Below, one piece after another: positions 31,921-39,425 of a stretch of DNA of 64,000 nt (position 1 is the first letter of the stretch; every line of letters begins with the position of its first letter). The stretch spans positions 1 to 64,000 of IMG/VR virus record IMGVR_UViG_3300012944_000001; one strand, written 5' to 3'. The translations under genes were made by a program, and so were the position numbers. This DNA is from a virus. The notes beneath the pieces were generated by a model. That model was not told the DNA's origin. It did no database searches and worked only from the letters and a program-made list of their open reading frames with translations.

Positions 31921-32616
31921 CTAGAACGGAGCTACCTCAGGCTGGTTCAGCTTGTGCGCGTTGATCTGAGCATCGGCCTTAGCCATCCACCAGGCACGTG
32001 CACTCTCAGTGTTCGCGCAGTGAGCCATGAACCAAGTGTTCTCAGAGACTCCAGCCGGAACAGCAGGAAGCGTCTCGGGAGCCTCAAAGTCCTCAGCGAT
32101 CTTGGACTCCTCAAACGTAGGCGTCCAAGTCTCGGGGAACTCTGCGTCAAGCAGCTTCTCTACGATCTCATCCATGATCTTTCCCGCTTCCTTCGCCTCT
32201 ACCATTCGTGGAACGGTAACAGTCTCCACAATCTCACTGTTTTCGTTGAGCGTGTAAGTCTCGTCAAGCTGAGGGGAAGGCACAATAGGCGCCTTAGCCT
32301 TAGTGGCACGCTTCGGCTTGGGAGCCTCTGCCGGAGGAAGCGGGTGGGTCATCAGAGCGTCATAAGCGGTCTGCTGAGCATTGGTCTCGCTGACATCCGG
32401 AATGGCGACCCACACGTTACCTCGTTCGAAACCGATAAGCTCAGCGTCGGCGAGGATGTTCAGGGCATCGAAAGTGCTCTGCCCAGTCTCGTCGTCCAGT
32501 TCCTGGACGGTAACAGGAGACTCCTCAGTAGGCGAGAATTCCACCACAGTCACAAACAGGGCAACCAGGTCGGTACCGTCAATCTCGACACTCTGAACCT
32601 TGGTACGACTAGCCAT
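31921..32616 (-). CDS. hypothetical protein with winged-helix-like N terminus
   Basis: The 231-residue product starts at ATG 32616 after AAAGGACAAGC. Residues 15-80 (LVALFVTVVEFSPTEESPVT, QSTFDALNILADAELIGFER) resemble a winged helix, followed by a Pro/Lys/Ala linker (KPKRATKAKAP) and an acidic helical C terminus. DNA binding is plausible. It is driven by the promoter at 32667-32695 and has a leader hairpin at 32638-32655. Confidence 0.65.
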   Translation of the reverse strand: MASRTKVQSVEIDGTDLVALFVTVVEFSPTEESPVTVQELDDETGQSTFDALNILADAELIGFERGNVWVAIPDVSETNAQQTAYDALMTHPLPPAEAPKPKRATKAKAPIVPSPQLDETYTLNENSEIVETVTVPRMVEAKEAGKIMDEIVEKLLDAEFPETWTPTFEESKIAEDFEAPETLPAVPAGVSENTWFMAHCANTESARAWWMAKADAQINAHKLNQPEVAPF

Positions 32617-32637
32617 TGTGCTTGTCCTTTCGTTCGT

Positions 32638-32695
32638 GGTTCCCCTCTAGGAACCTCACAAGGAAGACACTAGCGATCAGTGTCTACCCTGTCAA
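32638..32695 (-). promoter_or_regulatory. leftward promoter, dyad operator and leader hairpin
   Basis: TTGACA (32695-32690), a 17-bp spacer and TAGTGT (32672-32667). A GACACT/AGTGTC dyad (32666-32684) overlaps the -10 box. The leader has a GGTTCC/GGAACC-type hairpin with a CTAGA loop at 32638-32655, then the ribosome binding site. Confidence 0.7.
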
Positions 32696-32714
32696 GCCAC
32701 TAGCTCAAGATCTT

Positions 32715-33263
32715 TTACAACTCACATGGTCCCATACACACGGGACACTCATACTCTTCTACGTCGTAGAAGTCGTAAGGGTCCGTCAGAGCGTCGTAAT
32801 CGGTCCAGTCGTAGTCTTCTACGGCGTAACCGTACTCTGCCTCTTCCTGCTGCTCACGCTCCCACTCACGTAGCCACAACACGCGTTCCTTGCGCTTGAT
32901 CTCCCTACGGAGAGTCTTACCGCGCTCCCCTTCATCTCTGTAGTGGTGTGACAGGACACGAGAGTTAGCAGAGACGCCCGCACCGTTCTTGTACTTACGG
33001 CGTCCGCCGCTCCGCAAGCGCGAAACAGGAACGCCTTTTTCTGTAGCGTGAACCAAGTTCGGACGCTTGTACTCATAAGCGGGGGGAAGGGATTCGACAA
33101 ACGCATCCCAAACCTTCATTTTGGAAACGTAGCGATAAGTCGCTTTGGTGTAAAGCGAAATGTCACCATTGAATTCCGAAAGGCGCGGGTATTCGGGCTT
33201 TTCCATGCGCTCTCGCGTCTCCCGGTTGAAACCCACCCACTTACCAGCGCGGTAGTAGATCAT
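32715..33263 (-). CDS. hypothetical basic/acidic protein
   Basis: Translation from ATG 33263 is consistent with the promoter at 33302-33330 and a GGAAGG upstream; the longer frame would start inside the promoter. The 182-residue product has a basic centre (RSGGRRKYKNGAG, KTLRREIKRKERVLWLREWERE) and an acidic Tyr/Asp C terminus ending CPVCMGPCEL, which may bind zinc. No family is recognised. Confidence 0.65.
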   Translation of the reverse strand: MIYYRAGKWVGFNRETRERMEKPEYPRLSEFNGDISLYTKATYRYVSKMKVWDAFVESLPPAYEYKRPNLVHATEKGVPVSRLRSGGRRKYKNGAGVSANSRVLSHHYRDEGERGKTLRREIKRKERVLWLREWEREQQEEAEYGYAVEDYDWTDYDALTDPYDFYDVEEYECPVCMGPCEL

Positions 33264-33295
33264 TCGCCGTGTTCCTTCCTGCTGTCTTGCTGTTG

Positions 33296-33330
33296 TGTCC
33301 AACTTAGTGGACACCCCCACACCCTGTCAA
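33296..33330 (-). promoter_or_regulatory. leftward promoter with dyad over -10
   Basis: TTGACA (33330-33325), a 17-bp spacer and CTAAGT (33307-33302). The dyad TGTCCA/TGGACA (33296-33313) covers the -10 box as at 32666, suggesting an operator. Confidence 0.6.
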
Positions 33331-33426
33331 GCGACAGGACACAAGAGAATCAACTAGCCAAGATCAGAAATTATACTCTTTATGGAATACTGATCGAACA
33401 CTGGTTCTTTCTTTCAGTAATGACTT

Positions 33427-33528
33427 TCAGTGTGAAGCAATAACAAAGAATACTATCAGCACGACAACCATTAGCGTGATAAAAGATCCTCCGCCATTGT
33501 TTTCTTTTTCGTTTATTTCTTTCTTCAT
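33427..33528 (-). CDS. 33-residue membrane microprotein
   Basis: ATG 33528 follows AAGGGAAATCTC and a TTTCC/GGAAA leader hairpin (33533-33549). The product has a charged N terminus (MKKEINEKENNGGGS) and one membrane helix (FITLMVVVLIVFFVIA). The hairpin and ribosome binding site context match its neighbours. The function is unknown. Confidence 0.6.
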   Translation of the reverse strand: MKKEINEKENNGGGSFITLMVVVLIVFFVIASH

Positions 33529-33590
33529 GAGATTTCCCTTTCTAGGAAACCATAACCACTCCCCTGATTTAGGGGAATGATTAAAGCTTA

Positions 33591-33800
33591 CTAGAGAATA
33601 AGACTACCTAGCCACCAGAGTAGAAAACCTAGTCCCACAAAGAAAGCGGGAACAATAGTTATGGCAGGAAGAAGACAACAACCATAAACCAGTCCTTTGG
33701 CTAGTGGCCCTTCATCACCATAACCGTTTTCGAATGCGGATCCCATACGGTCACGTAATGGAGCGTTACGAGTTGAATTGAATCGCGCCCATTTTGGCAT
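33591..33800 (-). CDS. small membrane protein
   Basis: The 69-residue product reads from ATG 33800, overlapping the stop of the next upstream gene by one base. A basic N terminus is followed by two hydrophobic segments (GLVYGCCLLPAITIVPAFF, VGLGFLLWWLGSLIL). It is probably an inner membrane protein; an exclusion or lysis-control function cannot be decided. Confidence 0.6.
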   Translation of the reverse strand: MPKWARFNSTRNAPLRDRMGSAFENGYGDEGPLAKGLVYGCCLLPAITIVPAFFVGLGFLLWWLGSLIL

Positions 33801-33982
33801 TAGATCAGCTCAAGCTTTCGTGCCGTGGTGCGCTTGATAACACGCATTTGCGTAGTAGAGGAAAATCCCTTGATAAAGCCATTACAGGCTTTCTTGGTAA
33901 GCGGAAGTGTCCAACCGAATACTACGCGCTCACTCTTAGCCGTGCGCTCAGTGACAACATAATGCCGATCGGCAGCAAGCAT
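33800..33982 (-). CDS. hypothetical basic protein
   Basis: ATG 33982 is preceded by AGGAGGTTTCACAG. The 60-residue product is basic with strand-like segments (HYVVTERTAKSERVVFGWTL, MRVIKRTTARKLELI). No family is recognised. A possible small nucleic-acid-binding protein. Confidence 0.6.
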   Translation of the reverse strand: MLAADRHYVVTERTAKSERVVFGWTLPLTKKACNGFIKGFSSTTQMRVIKRTTARKLELI

Positions 33983-34019
33983 CTGTGAAACCTCCTGTGT
34001 GCCGTTGTGTGGGACTGGA

Positions 34020-34310
34020 TCAGATAGCAGTGTACAGTTCCCGCAACGTCTTACGGTAAGCGCTCATACGGTCAGTCAGAGCCTTGAACTGTGCTTCCTC
34101 AGCGACAGTCCAGCGACTGATTCCCCGCACGCCCGGAAAACGTGTTGCAGGAATTTCGGGGTTATTGAATTGTGCCACCGTGTAATTGTTGATGTAGAAA
34201 TCCGGACCGTAATCCTTGATAAAACGCGCACGCATAGCGATCTGCTTATTGCGCATACGGACAAGATGCGGGTTAGCGGCAATAGTGTGGGCGAGCTCAA
34301 TTTCCTGCAT
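34020..34310 (-). CDS. hypothetical helical protein
   Basis: The 96-residue product starts at ATG 34310 after GAGGAACAG. It has helical segments, an aromatic centre (FIKDYGPDFYINNYTVAQF) and EEAQFKALTDRMSAYRKTL. The leader hairpin GTTGGCTA/TAGCCAAC lies at 34327-34346. The function is unknown. Confidence 0.65.
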   Translation of the reverse strand: MQEIELAHTIAANPHLVRMRNKQIAMRARFIKDYGPDFYINNYTVAQFNNPEIPATRFPGVRGISRWTVAEEAQFKALTDRMSAYRKTLRELYTAI

Positions 34311-34326
34311 TTTCTGTTCCTCTCTT

Positions 34327-34368
34327 GTTGGCTACCTCTAGCCAACCATACCCGCCACCCTGTGTCAA
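34327..34368 (-). promoter_or_regulatory. leftward promoter and perfect leader hairpin
   Basis: TTGACA (34368-34363), a 17-bp spacer and TTGGCT (34345-34340), a weak -10. A perfect 8-bp hairpin with a four-base loop (34327-34346) overlaps the start of the transcript. Confidence 0.5.
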
Positions 34369-34392
34369 GCACAGAGAGACGAGTAAAGCAGT

Positions 34393-34584
34393 CTAGATCG
34401 GGTAAAGCTCAGTGCCTGTTACCAGTACTCCGTTATTTTCCCACGTGTGATCGAATACCACCCGATATACTTCACAGTTGGGCAAGCACTCAATAATAGT
34501 TCCCCGAGAACCCCAGTCTCGGGTTCGGCCCACACGATCATTTACTGAGTATTCATGAACAAATCCCCAACTAGAAGTAGCCAT
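34393..34584 (-). CDS. hypothetical SH3-like protein
   Basis: ATG 34584 follows AGGAGTGTTA, favoured over GTG 34590. The 63-residue product (VNDRVGRTRDWGSRGTIIE, YRVVFDHTWENNGVLVTGTEL) looks like a small SH3-like beta barrel. No named family is recognised. Confidence 0.65.
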   Translation of the reverse strand: MATSSWGFVHEYSVNDRVGRTRDWGSRGTIIECLPNCEVYRVVFDHTWENNGVLVTGTELYPI

Positions 34585-34592
34585 TAACACTC

Positions 34593-34916
34593 CTAAAAAT
34601 CTAGTTCCCGGTTTTCCTCGCAGTCAATCACTTGAGTTCGTACTGCGTGTGGAGCATTGTACACCTCGCCGCACTCTTCCGCAGGCTCACCACACGGGCA
34701 GGATGTCTTAGCTTCCTCCTCACACGTTCTCGTACGCGATGCAGCACATAGGAACGCATCAGACTCGCTACGTGTCTTGTAAGGCACGTCATATCCGTCT
34801 GTGTCCACCTGATACCAGCCGTTGATGTGCCGAGAAACGGTGGTATTTGCCCACAAATCTTCTGCTTGCCAAACACGGTATTCCCGCATTTCGGTCCAGC
34901 CGTTGTAAGTGGCCAT
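34593..34916 (-). CDS. Cys-rich protein
   Basis: The 107-residue product starts at ATG 34916 after GAGGATTG, overlapping the upstream stop. The first half is aromatic and basic. The second half has CEEEAKTSCPCGEPAEECGE, a cluster of five Cys that could bind zinc. The function is unknown. Confidence 0.6.
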   Translation of the reverse strand: MATYNGWTEMREYRVWQAEDLWANTTVSRHINGWYQVDTDGYDVPYKTRSESDAFLCAASRTRTCEEEAKTSCPCGEPAEECGEVYNAPHAVRTQVIDCEENRELDF

Positions 34917-35182
34917 CAATCCTCACGCTCTTCCACATCTTCCATAGCGTGGATAACTACGCCATGAAAAACAGCAGTAAGACCAAACGCTAGAGATTCC
35001 TTAGGAACACACAAAATTGTGTGCTTTTCCTTAGTCTCCTCTGCTAGGCGAGCCGCTTCTTCTTCAGCACTATTAAGTGCGTTATAACCGCCCATATCGG
35101 TATGAGTATAAAATGTTTTTGGAATTCCTTGAAAAACAATATAGCACTTGTCCTCAGGGGCCATTTCTGTAAATTCTCCCAT
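34916..35182 (-). CDS. hypothetical protein
   Basis: ATG 35182 lies eight bases after AAAGGAAG. The 88-residue product has a beta-like start (DKCYIVFQGIPKTFYTHTD), an Ala/Glu helix (SAEEEAARLAEETKEKH) and an acidic end. No family is recognised. It is coupled to the downstream gene. Confidence 0.6.
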   Translation of the reverse strand: MGEFTEMAPEDKCYIVFQGIPKTFYTHTDMGGYNALNSAEEEAARLAEETKEKHTILCVPKESLAFGLTAVFHGVVIHAMEDVEERED

Positions 35183-35248
35183 TAGTTCGCTTCCTTTCAA
35201 CTAGGCGAACAACACCGAACACCTTTGCAGATGTGCGATGCAATACGT

Positions 35249-35440
35249 CTAGTCTTCAACTAGCAGTGCGTTCCGAATCTTTCGCAAGTCAGGGTCCGTA
35301 AAGAAGTCTTCCAATGCCCCTTGGATTCTCTCAGAACTCAAATCCCTATCCTTGAGAATACGCACAAAGGCAATCATGCCATCAATCAAGCCTTCGGTAA
35401 TACCTTCTTCAGAACGGCAACTTCCCATTTCCTCAGACAT
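35249..35440 (-). CDS. hypothetical acidic protein
   Basis: The 63-residue product starts at ATG 35440; only a weak AGAAAG lies upstream. It is helical and acidic (GITEGLIDGMIAFVRILKDRD, GALEDFFTDPDL). No family is recognised. Confidence 0.55.
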   Translation of the reverse strand: MSEEMGSCRSEEGITEGLIDGMIAFVRILKDRDLSSERIQGALEDFFTDPDLRKIRNALLVED

Positions 35441-35458
35441 ATTAATTAGCTTTCTGTG

Positions 35459-35842
35459 TTAGGCAAGAACAGAAAGGGCACGTACTTCAGCGTCTCCCCA
35501 ACTATTGCCATTATCCTGATAACTCTGAGCGTAGCGCAGCATATCCAATGCCTTACGCTCAAACTCAAGAATTCCTCGCCCGGACAAACTCTCTACTACG
35601 CTCCGTGCAGGGCGAGTCTCATAGTCTGAGAGAACATACAAGGGAACCCCAAGTCGATGCAGAACATTACCCACAATGCAGCCCGGCTTGTCTGTGTGAA
35701 CGTACTGGCACTGAATTTCTACAGCGTTTTCCAAATTAGCTACCTCACCCGCTTCATTGGTGTATACGTAATCTGCTCCCTTTTCCTCCACCGCTTCCCT
35801 AAGAGCCTCAGCGACACTCTCTACGGAAAGAGCAATGGTCAT
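35459..35842 (-). CDS. hypothetical protein
   Basis: ATG 35842 follows GGAAGGAATACATT, which I prefer to the start at 35869. The 127-residue product has helix-rich ends and a middle with QCQYVHTDKPGCIVGNVLHRLG, a Cys/His block resembling small alpha/beta enzymes or regulators, though no family can be named. A leader hairpin (35862-35877) precedes it. Confidence 0.62.
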   Translation of the reverse strand: MTIALSVESVAEALREAVEEKGADYVYTNEAGEVANLENAVEIQCQYVHTDKPGCIVGNVLHRLGVPLYVLSDYETRPARSVVESLSGRGILEFERKALDMLRYAQSYQDNGNSWGDAEVRALSVLA

Positions 35843-35914
35843 AATGTATTCCTTCCATTGTTTGCCCAATCGGACAACACCACTCCCGAATTACTCAGGA
35901 ATGATGCAATGCGA

Positions 35915-36061
35915 TTAGTCCTGAATGGTAGGCCACTGAGCGCGGTCGGCAGAGAGCCACACAATCTCGTCCCTGTCATCCATCAGAACGGCTACAGAGC
36001 CGTCAGAGCGCTTCCCACACGTGATACCCGTACGGCCATCAACGAAATGAGCCTTACGCAT
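35915..36061 (-). CDS. 48-residue protein
   Basis: ATG 36061 follows AAAGGAGACATC and a CCGAAT/ATTCGG leader hairpin (36080-36097). The product (AHFVDGRTGITCGKRSDGSV, DDRDEIVWLSADRAQW) looks like a small beta protein. The leader context supports real expression. The function is unknown. Confidence 0.6.
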   Translation of the reverse strand: MRKAHFVDGRTGITCGKRSDGSVAVLMDDRDEIVWLSADRAQWPTIQD

Positions 36062-36161
36062 GATGTCTCCTTTATCTTGCCGAATCCTCTAATTCGGTCA
36101 AAGCCACTTCCGGAACACATTTCCCACAAGGAAAGGATTTCCGGCCATGACTCAAACAGAA

Positions 36162-36314
36162 TTAAAGCCTGTCTACCATAGGAGAGAGAATTTGAACCCT
36201 GTCTGGAGAATATTCTTCCAGCAGTTCGGACACTCTGTCTTCTGCATCATTAAGCGTATCGTGCTCGGAATCATCCGACCAGCAATATGTATAGGCCACC
36301 TGTACTTTGAACAT
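36162..36314 (-). CDS. 50-residue acidic protein
   Basis: ATG 36314 follows GAAAGAAGTTCAC. The product (MFKVQVAYTYCWSDDSEHDT, then VSELLEEYSPDRVQIL) is acidic with a beta start and one helix. No family is recognised. Confidence 0.55.
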   Translation of the reverse strand: MFKVQVAYTYCWSDDSEHDTLNDAEDRVSELLEEYSPDRVQILSPMVDRL

Positions 36315-36358
36315 GTGAACTTCTTTCTCTACTCGCACTCAACTAGGTGGACAGTGGA

Positions 36359-36394
36359 GACGCTAGCATGGCCTTTGAGAGGTTGTCTAGCGTC
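36359..36394 (-). terminator. hairpin after 36406 gene
   Basis: GACGCTAG (36359-36366) and CTAGCGTC (36387-36394) form a perfect 8-bp stem just downstream of a leftward gene. There is no T tract, so termination is uncertain. Confidence 0.4.
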
Positions 36395-36405
36395 CCACAA
36401 TCCGA

Positions 36406-36810
36406 TTAGAGGGTAATACTCAGTGCTCGACGCTCCAGAACCACTAGGCGCCAAAGGTTGGTCAGACGGTCCAATGCATCAGAGTTGGAATACCTTCCCC
36501 AACCCTCTGTAACATCGAAATCGTCAAAGGGTACATCTTCCGCATTGAAGCCGTGGGCGATGTATGTGTTGTCGTCTGCGGTATTCGCGTCATTGGTGAG
36601 CCCGAAGTGCCGCATACCATCCAGCCAATCCCTTCCCACACCCAAGTGCTGAGCAGCTTGAGCAGTCACACAGGCCATACCGTCGGACACATTCAGAGTG
36701 TCAAGGTTGAGCAGCTTCCACCAGTCAGGGAATCGCTCGTCCAACAGAGCAACACCCTTAGCCACACGAGCGGAATAATCGATGTCGCCCGGCAGGTAAT
36801 CAATCGTCAT
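36406..36810 (-). CDS. conserved actinophage protein
   Basis: The 134-residue product starts at ATG 36810 after AAAGGGAAAAGCT. The opening DYSARVAKGVALLDERFPDWWKLLNLDTLNV is a pattern I recognise from many small actinophage proteins. An acidic middle and helical end follow. The function is unknown. It has a leader hairpin (36835-36851). Confidence 0.68.
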   Translation of the reverse strand: MTIDYLPGDIDYSARVAKGVALLDERFPDWWKLLNLDTLNVSDGMACVTAQAAQHLGVGRDWLDGMRHFGLTNDANTADDNTYIAHGFNAEDVPFDDFDVTEGWGRYSNSDALDRLTNLWRLVVLERRALSITL

Positions 36811-36886
36811 AGCTTTTCCCTTTTCTCTGCGGAATTGCCCTGATTGGACAACACCGAATTCACAGAGTGAATACGATGCAATTCAA

Positions 36887-37006
36887 TCAGCGATTCTTAT
36901 TGGAAAGTCCAATCACAAAAACGATGGCAAGTCCAAGAAAGGACCCCACGCCCGCCCATATGATGAGCCAGCCAATCGCGTTCGCAATTTCCTCAACAAT
37001 ATCCAT
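36887..37006 (-). CDS. 39-residue membrane microprotein
   Basis: ATG 37006 follows AAGGGAGCAGACCTA. The product has an acidic start (MDIVEEIANAIG), one long hydrophobic helix (WLIIWAGVGSFLGLAIVFVIG) and a basic end (NKNR). A single-pass membrane peptide is clear; the function is unknown. Confidence 0.62.
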   Translation of the reverse strand: MDIVEEIANAIGWLIIWAGVGSFLGLAIVFVIGLSNKNR

Positions 37007-37057
37007 TAGGTCTGCTCCCTTTTGATTAGTTGACCATAGGCAGGCTCAATACTTTAT

Positions 37058-37261
37058 TTAGGAGAGTTCGTTCTTGGCACTTTCCAGTGTCCAGAAATCG
37101 GTTTCGTAGATGTAATACTTCTCATCTTCGAATTTGATGAGGGAAAATATGACCGAACCAAACATATCGTGCTTATAAACTCGAATGTTTTCCTTTTCGT
37201 ACACCATTACTGAATCATTGATGTATTCAGCGGCGCCGAAGGTTTCGAATTCAATCCACAT
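37058..37261 (-). CDS. hypothetical protein
   Basis: The 67-residue product starts at ATG 37261 after TGGAAATGCC. It is aromatic, acidic and beta-like (VYEKENIRVYKHDMFGSVIF, KYYIYETDFWTLESA). No family is recognised. Confidence 0.6.
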   Translation of the reverse strand: MWIEFETFGAAEYINDSVMVYEKENIRVYKHDMFGSVIFSLIKFEDEKYYIYETDFWTLESAKNELS

Positions 37262-37403
37262 GGCATTTCCATTCTGTATTGAGCCTACTTAAGGTCAACC
37301 ACTCAACTCACTTACTGCACAAACACACATTATGTGCGCGGCTCATTCAGTGAGGAATGGAGACCATTTACTAGGCAGTGATAGGGCCACTGGAATTTTT
37401 ATA

Positions 37404-37712
37404 TTACATTTCTGAAATTTTACGGGAATGTTCTACGATGTCAGCCACGGTCAACCAGCCAATTACATTATCGAATTCATTGGCCCCGATTTTTACAGTG
37501 ACTGTGTTGACTTCACTGTCTCGCAGCAGAATTTCCCACAGTCCTTGATTTGCCCCGTAGGTTCCTCCAAAACCGCTCTTTCCTTTGCGGTTTCGAATGA
37601 TAGAAAGACTGTAGCCATTCTTGAAATGGACCTCATATGCGTGGTTGATGGGATCCGCGTGTTCCTCTACGAATTCCACACCATCAATTGCGTAAAGTTC
37701 CTGGAAGTACAT
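37404..37712 (-). CDS. hypothetical protein
   Basis: ATG 37712 follows AGGAGAAATCCT; earlier in-frame codons lack a ribosome binding site. The 102-residue product is beta-rich (YEVHFKNGYSLSIIRNRKGK, GLWEILLRDSEVNTVTVKIG) with a helical end. A promoter about 140 bases upstream (37852-37880) could drive it. The family is unknown. Confidence 0.62.
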   Translation of the reverse strand: MYFQELYAIDGVEFVEEHADPINHAYEVHFKNGYSLSIIRNRKGKSGFGGTYGANQGLWEILLRDSEVNTVTVKIGANEFDNVIGWLTVADIVEHSRKISEM

Positions 37713-37851
37713 AGGATTTCTCCTGCCTAATTCCAGTGACCTTAACACCGCCTAGTATAAGCTTGGCGTCCACTATTGAGTTATCAAGGATCCTGATTCC
37801 GTTTCGAGTTGCTTTCGCTTCCCGTCCCGCTCATTCGGTGTTGCTGGTAGA

Positions 37852-37880
37852 ACCGTACTGCCTTGCGGTGTTGCTGTCAA
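37852..37880 (-). promoter_or_regulatory. leftward promoter candidate
   Basis: Minus-strand TTGACA (37880-37875), a 17-bp spacer and TACGGT (37857-37852), upstream of the gene at 37404. Confidence 0.45.
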
Positions 37881-38242
37881 CTCCCCTGCCCAGTAGGCAT
37901 GTTGGACTACACACCCGCAGGCTATCGTCTTTCCCCACCCTAAAAGGCAGGGGAGTCAAATTGTGGCTAGTTCTGTATAGCTTTTGCCTAGTGGCATGAG
38001 CCCTACCCCTAACCCACCACACGAGACTAGAGGACTCTCTCACTGCTGTACAGAACTTGCGTTCCCTCGTCTAAGCCAAGAACAGAGCCTTTTCCACAGG
38101 TGGGTTTGCGCCCCGCTGATACTCTAAGCGTTCAAGGATACGAACTAGCCGGAACTATCACCAGCGTATGAGCGTCCGTTGCGTCGTTTTAGGCCCTAGG
38201 GCTGTCTCGCTCTGGCGTTGCTCTGTGCTGCTGACAGGTAGA

Positions 38243-38270
38243 ACACTACTCAGATCCGGCGCTGTGTCAA
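38243..38270 (-). promoter_or_regulatory. leftward promoter TTGACA-16-TAGTGT
   Basis: The hexamers match the block's consensus with a 16-bp spacer (38270-38243). No coding gene starts downstream for about 500 bases. Confidence 0.6.
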
Positions 38271-38284
38271 GTCCAGACACAGAA

Positions 38285-38325
38285 ACACCCTCTGACCAGG
38301 TCTTTTCGCCTAGTACAGAGGGTGT
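38285..38325 (-). terminator. terminator after 38333 gene
   Basis: ACACCCTCTG (38285-38294) pairs perfectly with CAGAGGGTGT (38316-38325). On the minus strand TTTCTGTG follows. Confidence 0.65.
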
Positions 38326-38332
38326 CTCATGC

Positions 38333-38530
38333 TCAGTCTTGCGCCGCGTACAGCCTGTTGATCATGTTCATGACTTGCACATAACGTAGCCCTATAGTGG
38401 CGTTGTCATTGAGCACGTACAGAGCCTGCGTCAGTAGGTCTAGATCCTCCTCTGTGAGCCCTGTAAGGCTGTAGAGGGGTTCCTGTACCTCCGTCGGCTC
38501 CTGGGCGCTCTGAGAGTCGTTTACGGGCAT
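38333..38530 (-). CDS. hypothetical helical protein
   Basis: ATG 38530 follows GGAAGGATCATCCA. The 65-residue product has a disordered Ser/Gln/Glu start and a helical core (LTEEDLDLLTQALYVLNDNA, VQVMNMINRLYAAQD). It directly follows another small helical gene. No family is recognised. Confidence 0.6.
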   Translation of the reverse strand: MPVNDSQSAQEPTEVQEPLYSLTGLTEEDLDLLTQALYVLNDNATIGLRYVQVMNMINRLYAAQD

Positions 38531-38543
38531 TGGATGATCCTTC

Positions 38544-38864
38544 CTAGATGTCGTACAGCGCGTGCTGTAGTTCCACACCTTCCGAGTCTTCCAGAGACAC
38601 AAGATCCAGCGCATCTCTCAGACGCTCCAGATGTCCCTCTGAGAGATCCGTCAGCATGTACCGACCTGATCCAGTCATCCACACAGTGGGAGACTTGACA
38701 AGAGCCTCTGAAGCAGTGCCTGTGCCTTCCTCTGTGTATCCGGCGCACTGAACAAGCTCTGATCTATCAGTGTGACTATGAGGAGCATGCTCGATTTCAT
38801 CCCATGCATCTTGGCAACCCAACCAAGCGACTACTTGGGAACGCTTATTGTTAGCCAGCGACAT
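38544..38864 (-). CDS. hypothetical protein
   Basis: The start ATG 38864 is seven bases after AAAGGAAG (ATG 38870 is too close). The 106-residue product contains VVAWLGCQDAWDEIEHAPHS and a C-terminal helical region similar in style to the neighbouring gene (LSEGHLERLRDALDLVSLED). No family is recognised. Confidence 0.6.
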   Translation of the reverse strand: MSLANNKRSQVVAWLGCQDAWDEIEHAPHSHTDRSELVQCAGYTEEGTGTASEALVKSPTVWMTGSGRYMLTDLSEGHLERLRDALDLVSLEDSEGVELQHALYDI

Positions 38865-39123
38865 TGTCATCTTCCTTTACTGGAATTTCTGAGTCAGTAA
38901 GAATAGAAACTACTTGAGAACAAATAAGAACTATTGCTCCTCCACCATCATATGGAAGAAAAGTATATGAATCATGATTACGAATATTCCATTCCAATAA
39001 CTGAATAGGAATTTTGTTTAGGACAGTCATTTTTACATTTCCCAATAGAAAGAATTGAACTCTTCGCTCCTCCACTAAAGGATAACCAGAGGGAAATGGA
39101 TCAATATCTTTACGTTTGAACAA
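38851..39123 (-). CDS. hypothetical protein
   Basis: TTG 39123 lies seven bases after AAGGAG. The 90-residue product is beta-rich (YPLVEERRVQFFLLGNVKMT, SYTFLPYDGGGAIVLICSQV). The region is far more AT-rich than its neighbours. No family is recognised. Confidence 0.6.
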   Translation of the reverse strand: MFKRKDIDPFPSGYPLVEERRVQFFLLGNVKMTVLNKIPIQLLEWNIRNHDSYTFLPYDGGGAIVLICSQVVSILTDSEIPVKEDDNVAG

Positions 39124-39125
39124 TT

Positions 39126-39233
39126 CTATTCTCCTTTTGTTCCATAAATAATAATCCAAGCAAGGAATAAGAAACACATTCCAGAAGGAATACCAAAGAC
39201 AACCAGCCAATCAAATAAAGATACTTCTGGCAA
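39126..39233 (-). CDS. 35-residue membrane microprotein
   Basis: TTG 39233 lies seven bases after AAAGGA. The product has one membrane helix (WLVVFGIPSGMCFLFLAWIIIYG) flanked by an acidic start and TKGE. It is translated just ahead of the 38851 gene. It sits below a 135-base AT-rich leader (39235-39370). Confidence 0.55.
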   Translation of the reverse strand: MPEVSLFDWLVVFGIPSGMCFLFLAWIIIYGTKGE

Positions 39234-39368
39234 AGATATATCCTTTCTTTTATGTATAAATATACAATATGTTTTTCCTATGAAAAGAATATACATATTA
39301 TATAAAGAAACATAAACGATTATATTTAGAATATCTATTCATATATTCTTTTGTATTTATAAAAGAAG

Positions 39369-39412
39369 AGTGTACTACCAAGAGACTGTAATTGTCAATC
39401 CCTTGGTAGTAC
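39369..39412 (-). promoter_or_regulatory. hairpin terminator with promoter -35 in its loop
   Basis: GTACTACCAAG (39372-39382) and CTTGGTAGTAC (39402-39412) form a perfect 11-bp stem after the gene at 39426. The loop holds a minus-strand TTGACA (39398-39393), with TACACT (39374-39369) 18 bp downstream as a candidate -10. Confidence 0.6.
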
Positions 39413-39425
39413 CCCTTACAGCCTC

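Larger units (their letters stand above)
37713..38284. other. 570 bp without a convincing gene
   Basis: No frame has a ribosome binding site and sensible composition. The stretch contains a leftward promoter-like TTGACA-17-TACGGT (37880-37852) and a stronger TTGACA-16-TAGTGT (38270-38243). It also has a perfect 10-bp inverted repeat, CTCCCCTGCC (37881-37890) with GGCAGGGGAG (37946-37955). A transcript starting near 38236 would be noncoding for several hundred bases, so a regulatory RNA is possible. Confidence 0.5.

Noticed and set aside
31954-32673. Plus-strand ORF of 239 codons
   Set aside because: It lies antisense to the leftward gene at 31921-32616, which has a ribosome binding site, a promoter and sensible protein composition. 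The plus frame has none of these.
33999-34496. Plus-strand ORF of 165 codons
   Set aside because: It covers two leftward genes with good starts, a promoter and a leader hairpin. It is considered a shadow.
38168-38389. Plus-strand ORF of 73 codons
   Set aside because: It spans a leftward promoter and terminator, and its composition (Arg/Ser/Val runs) is not protein-like.
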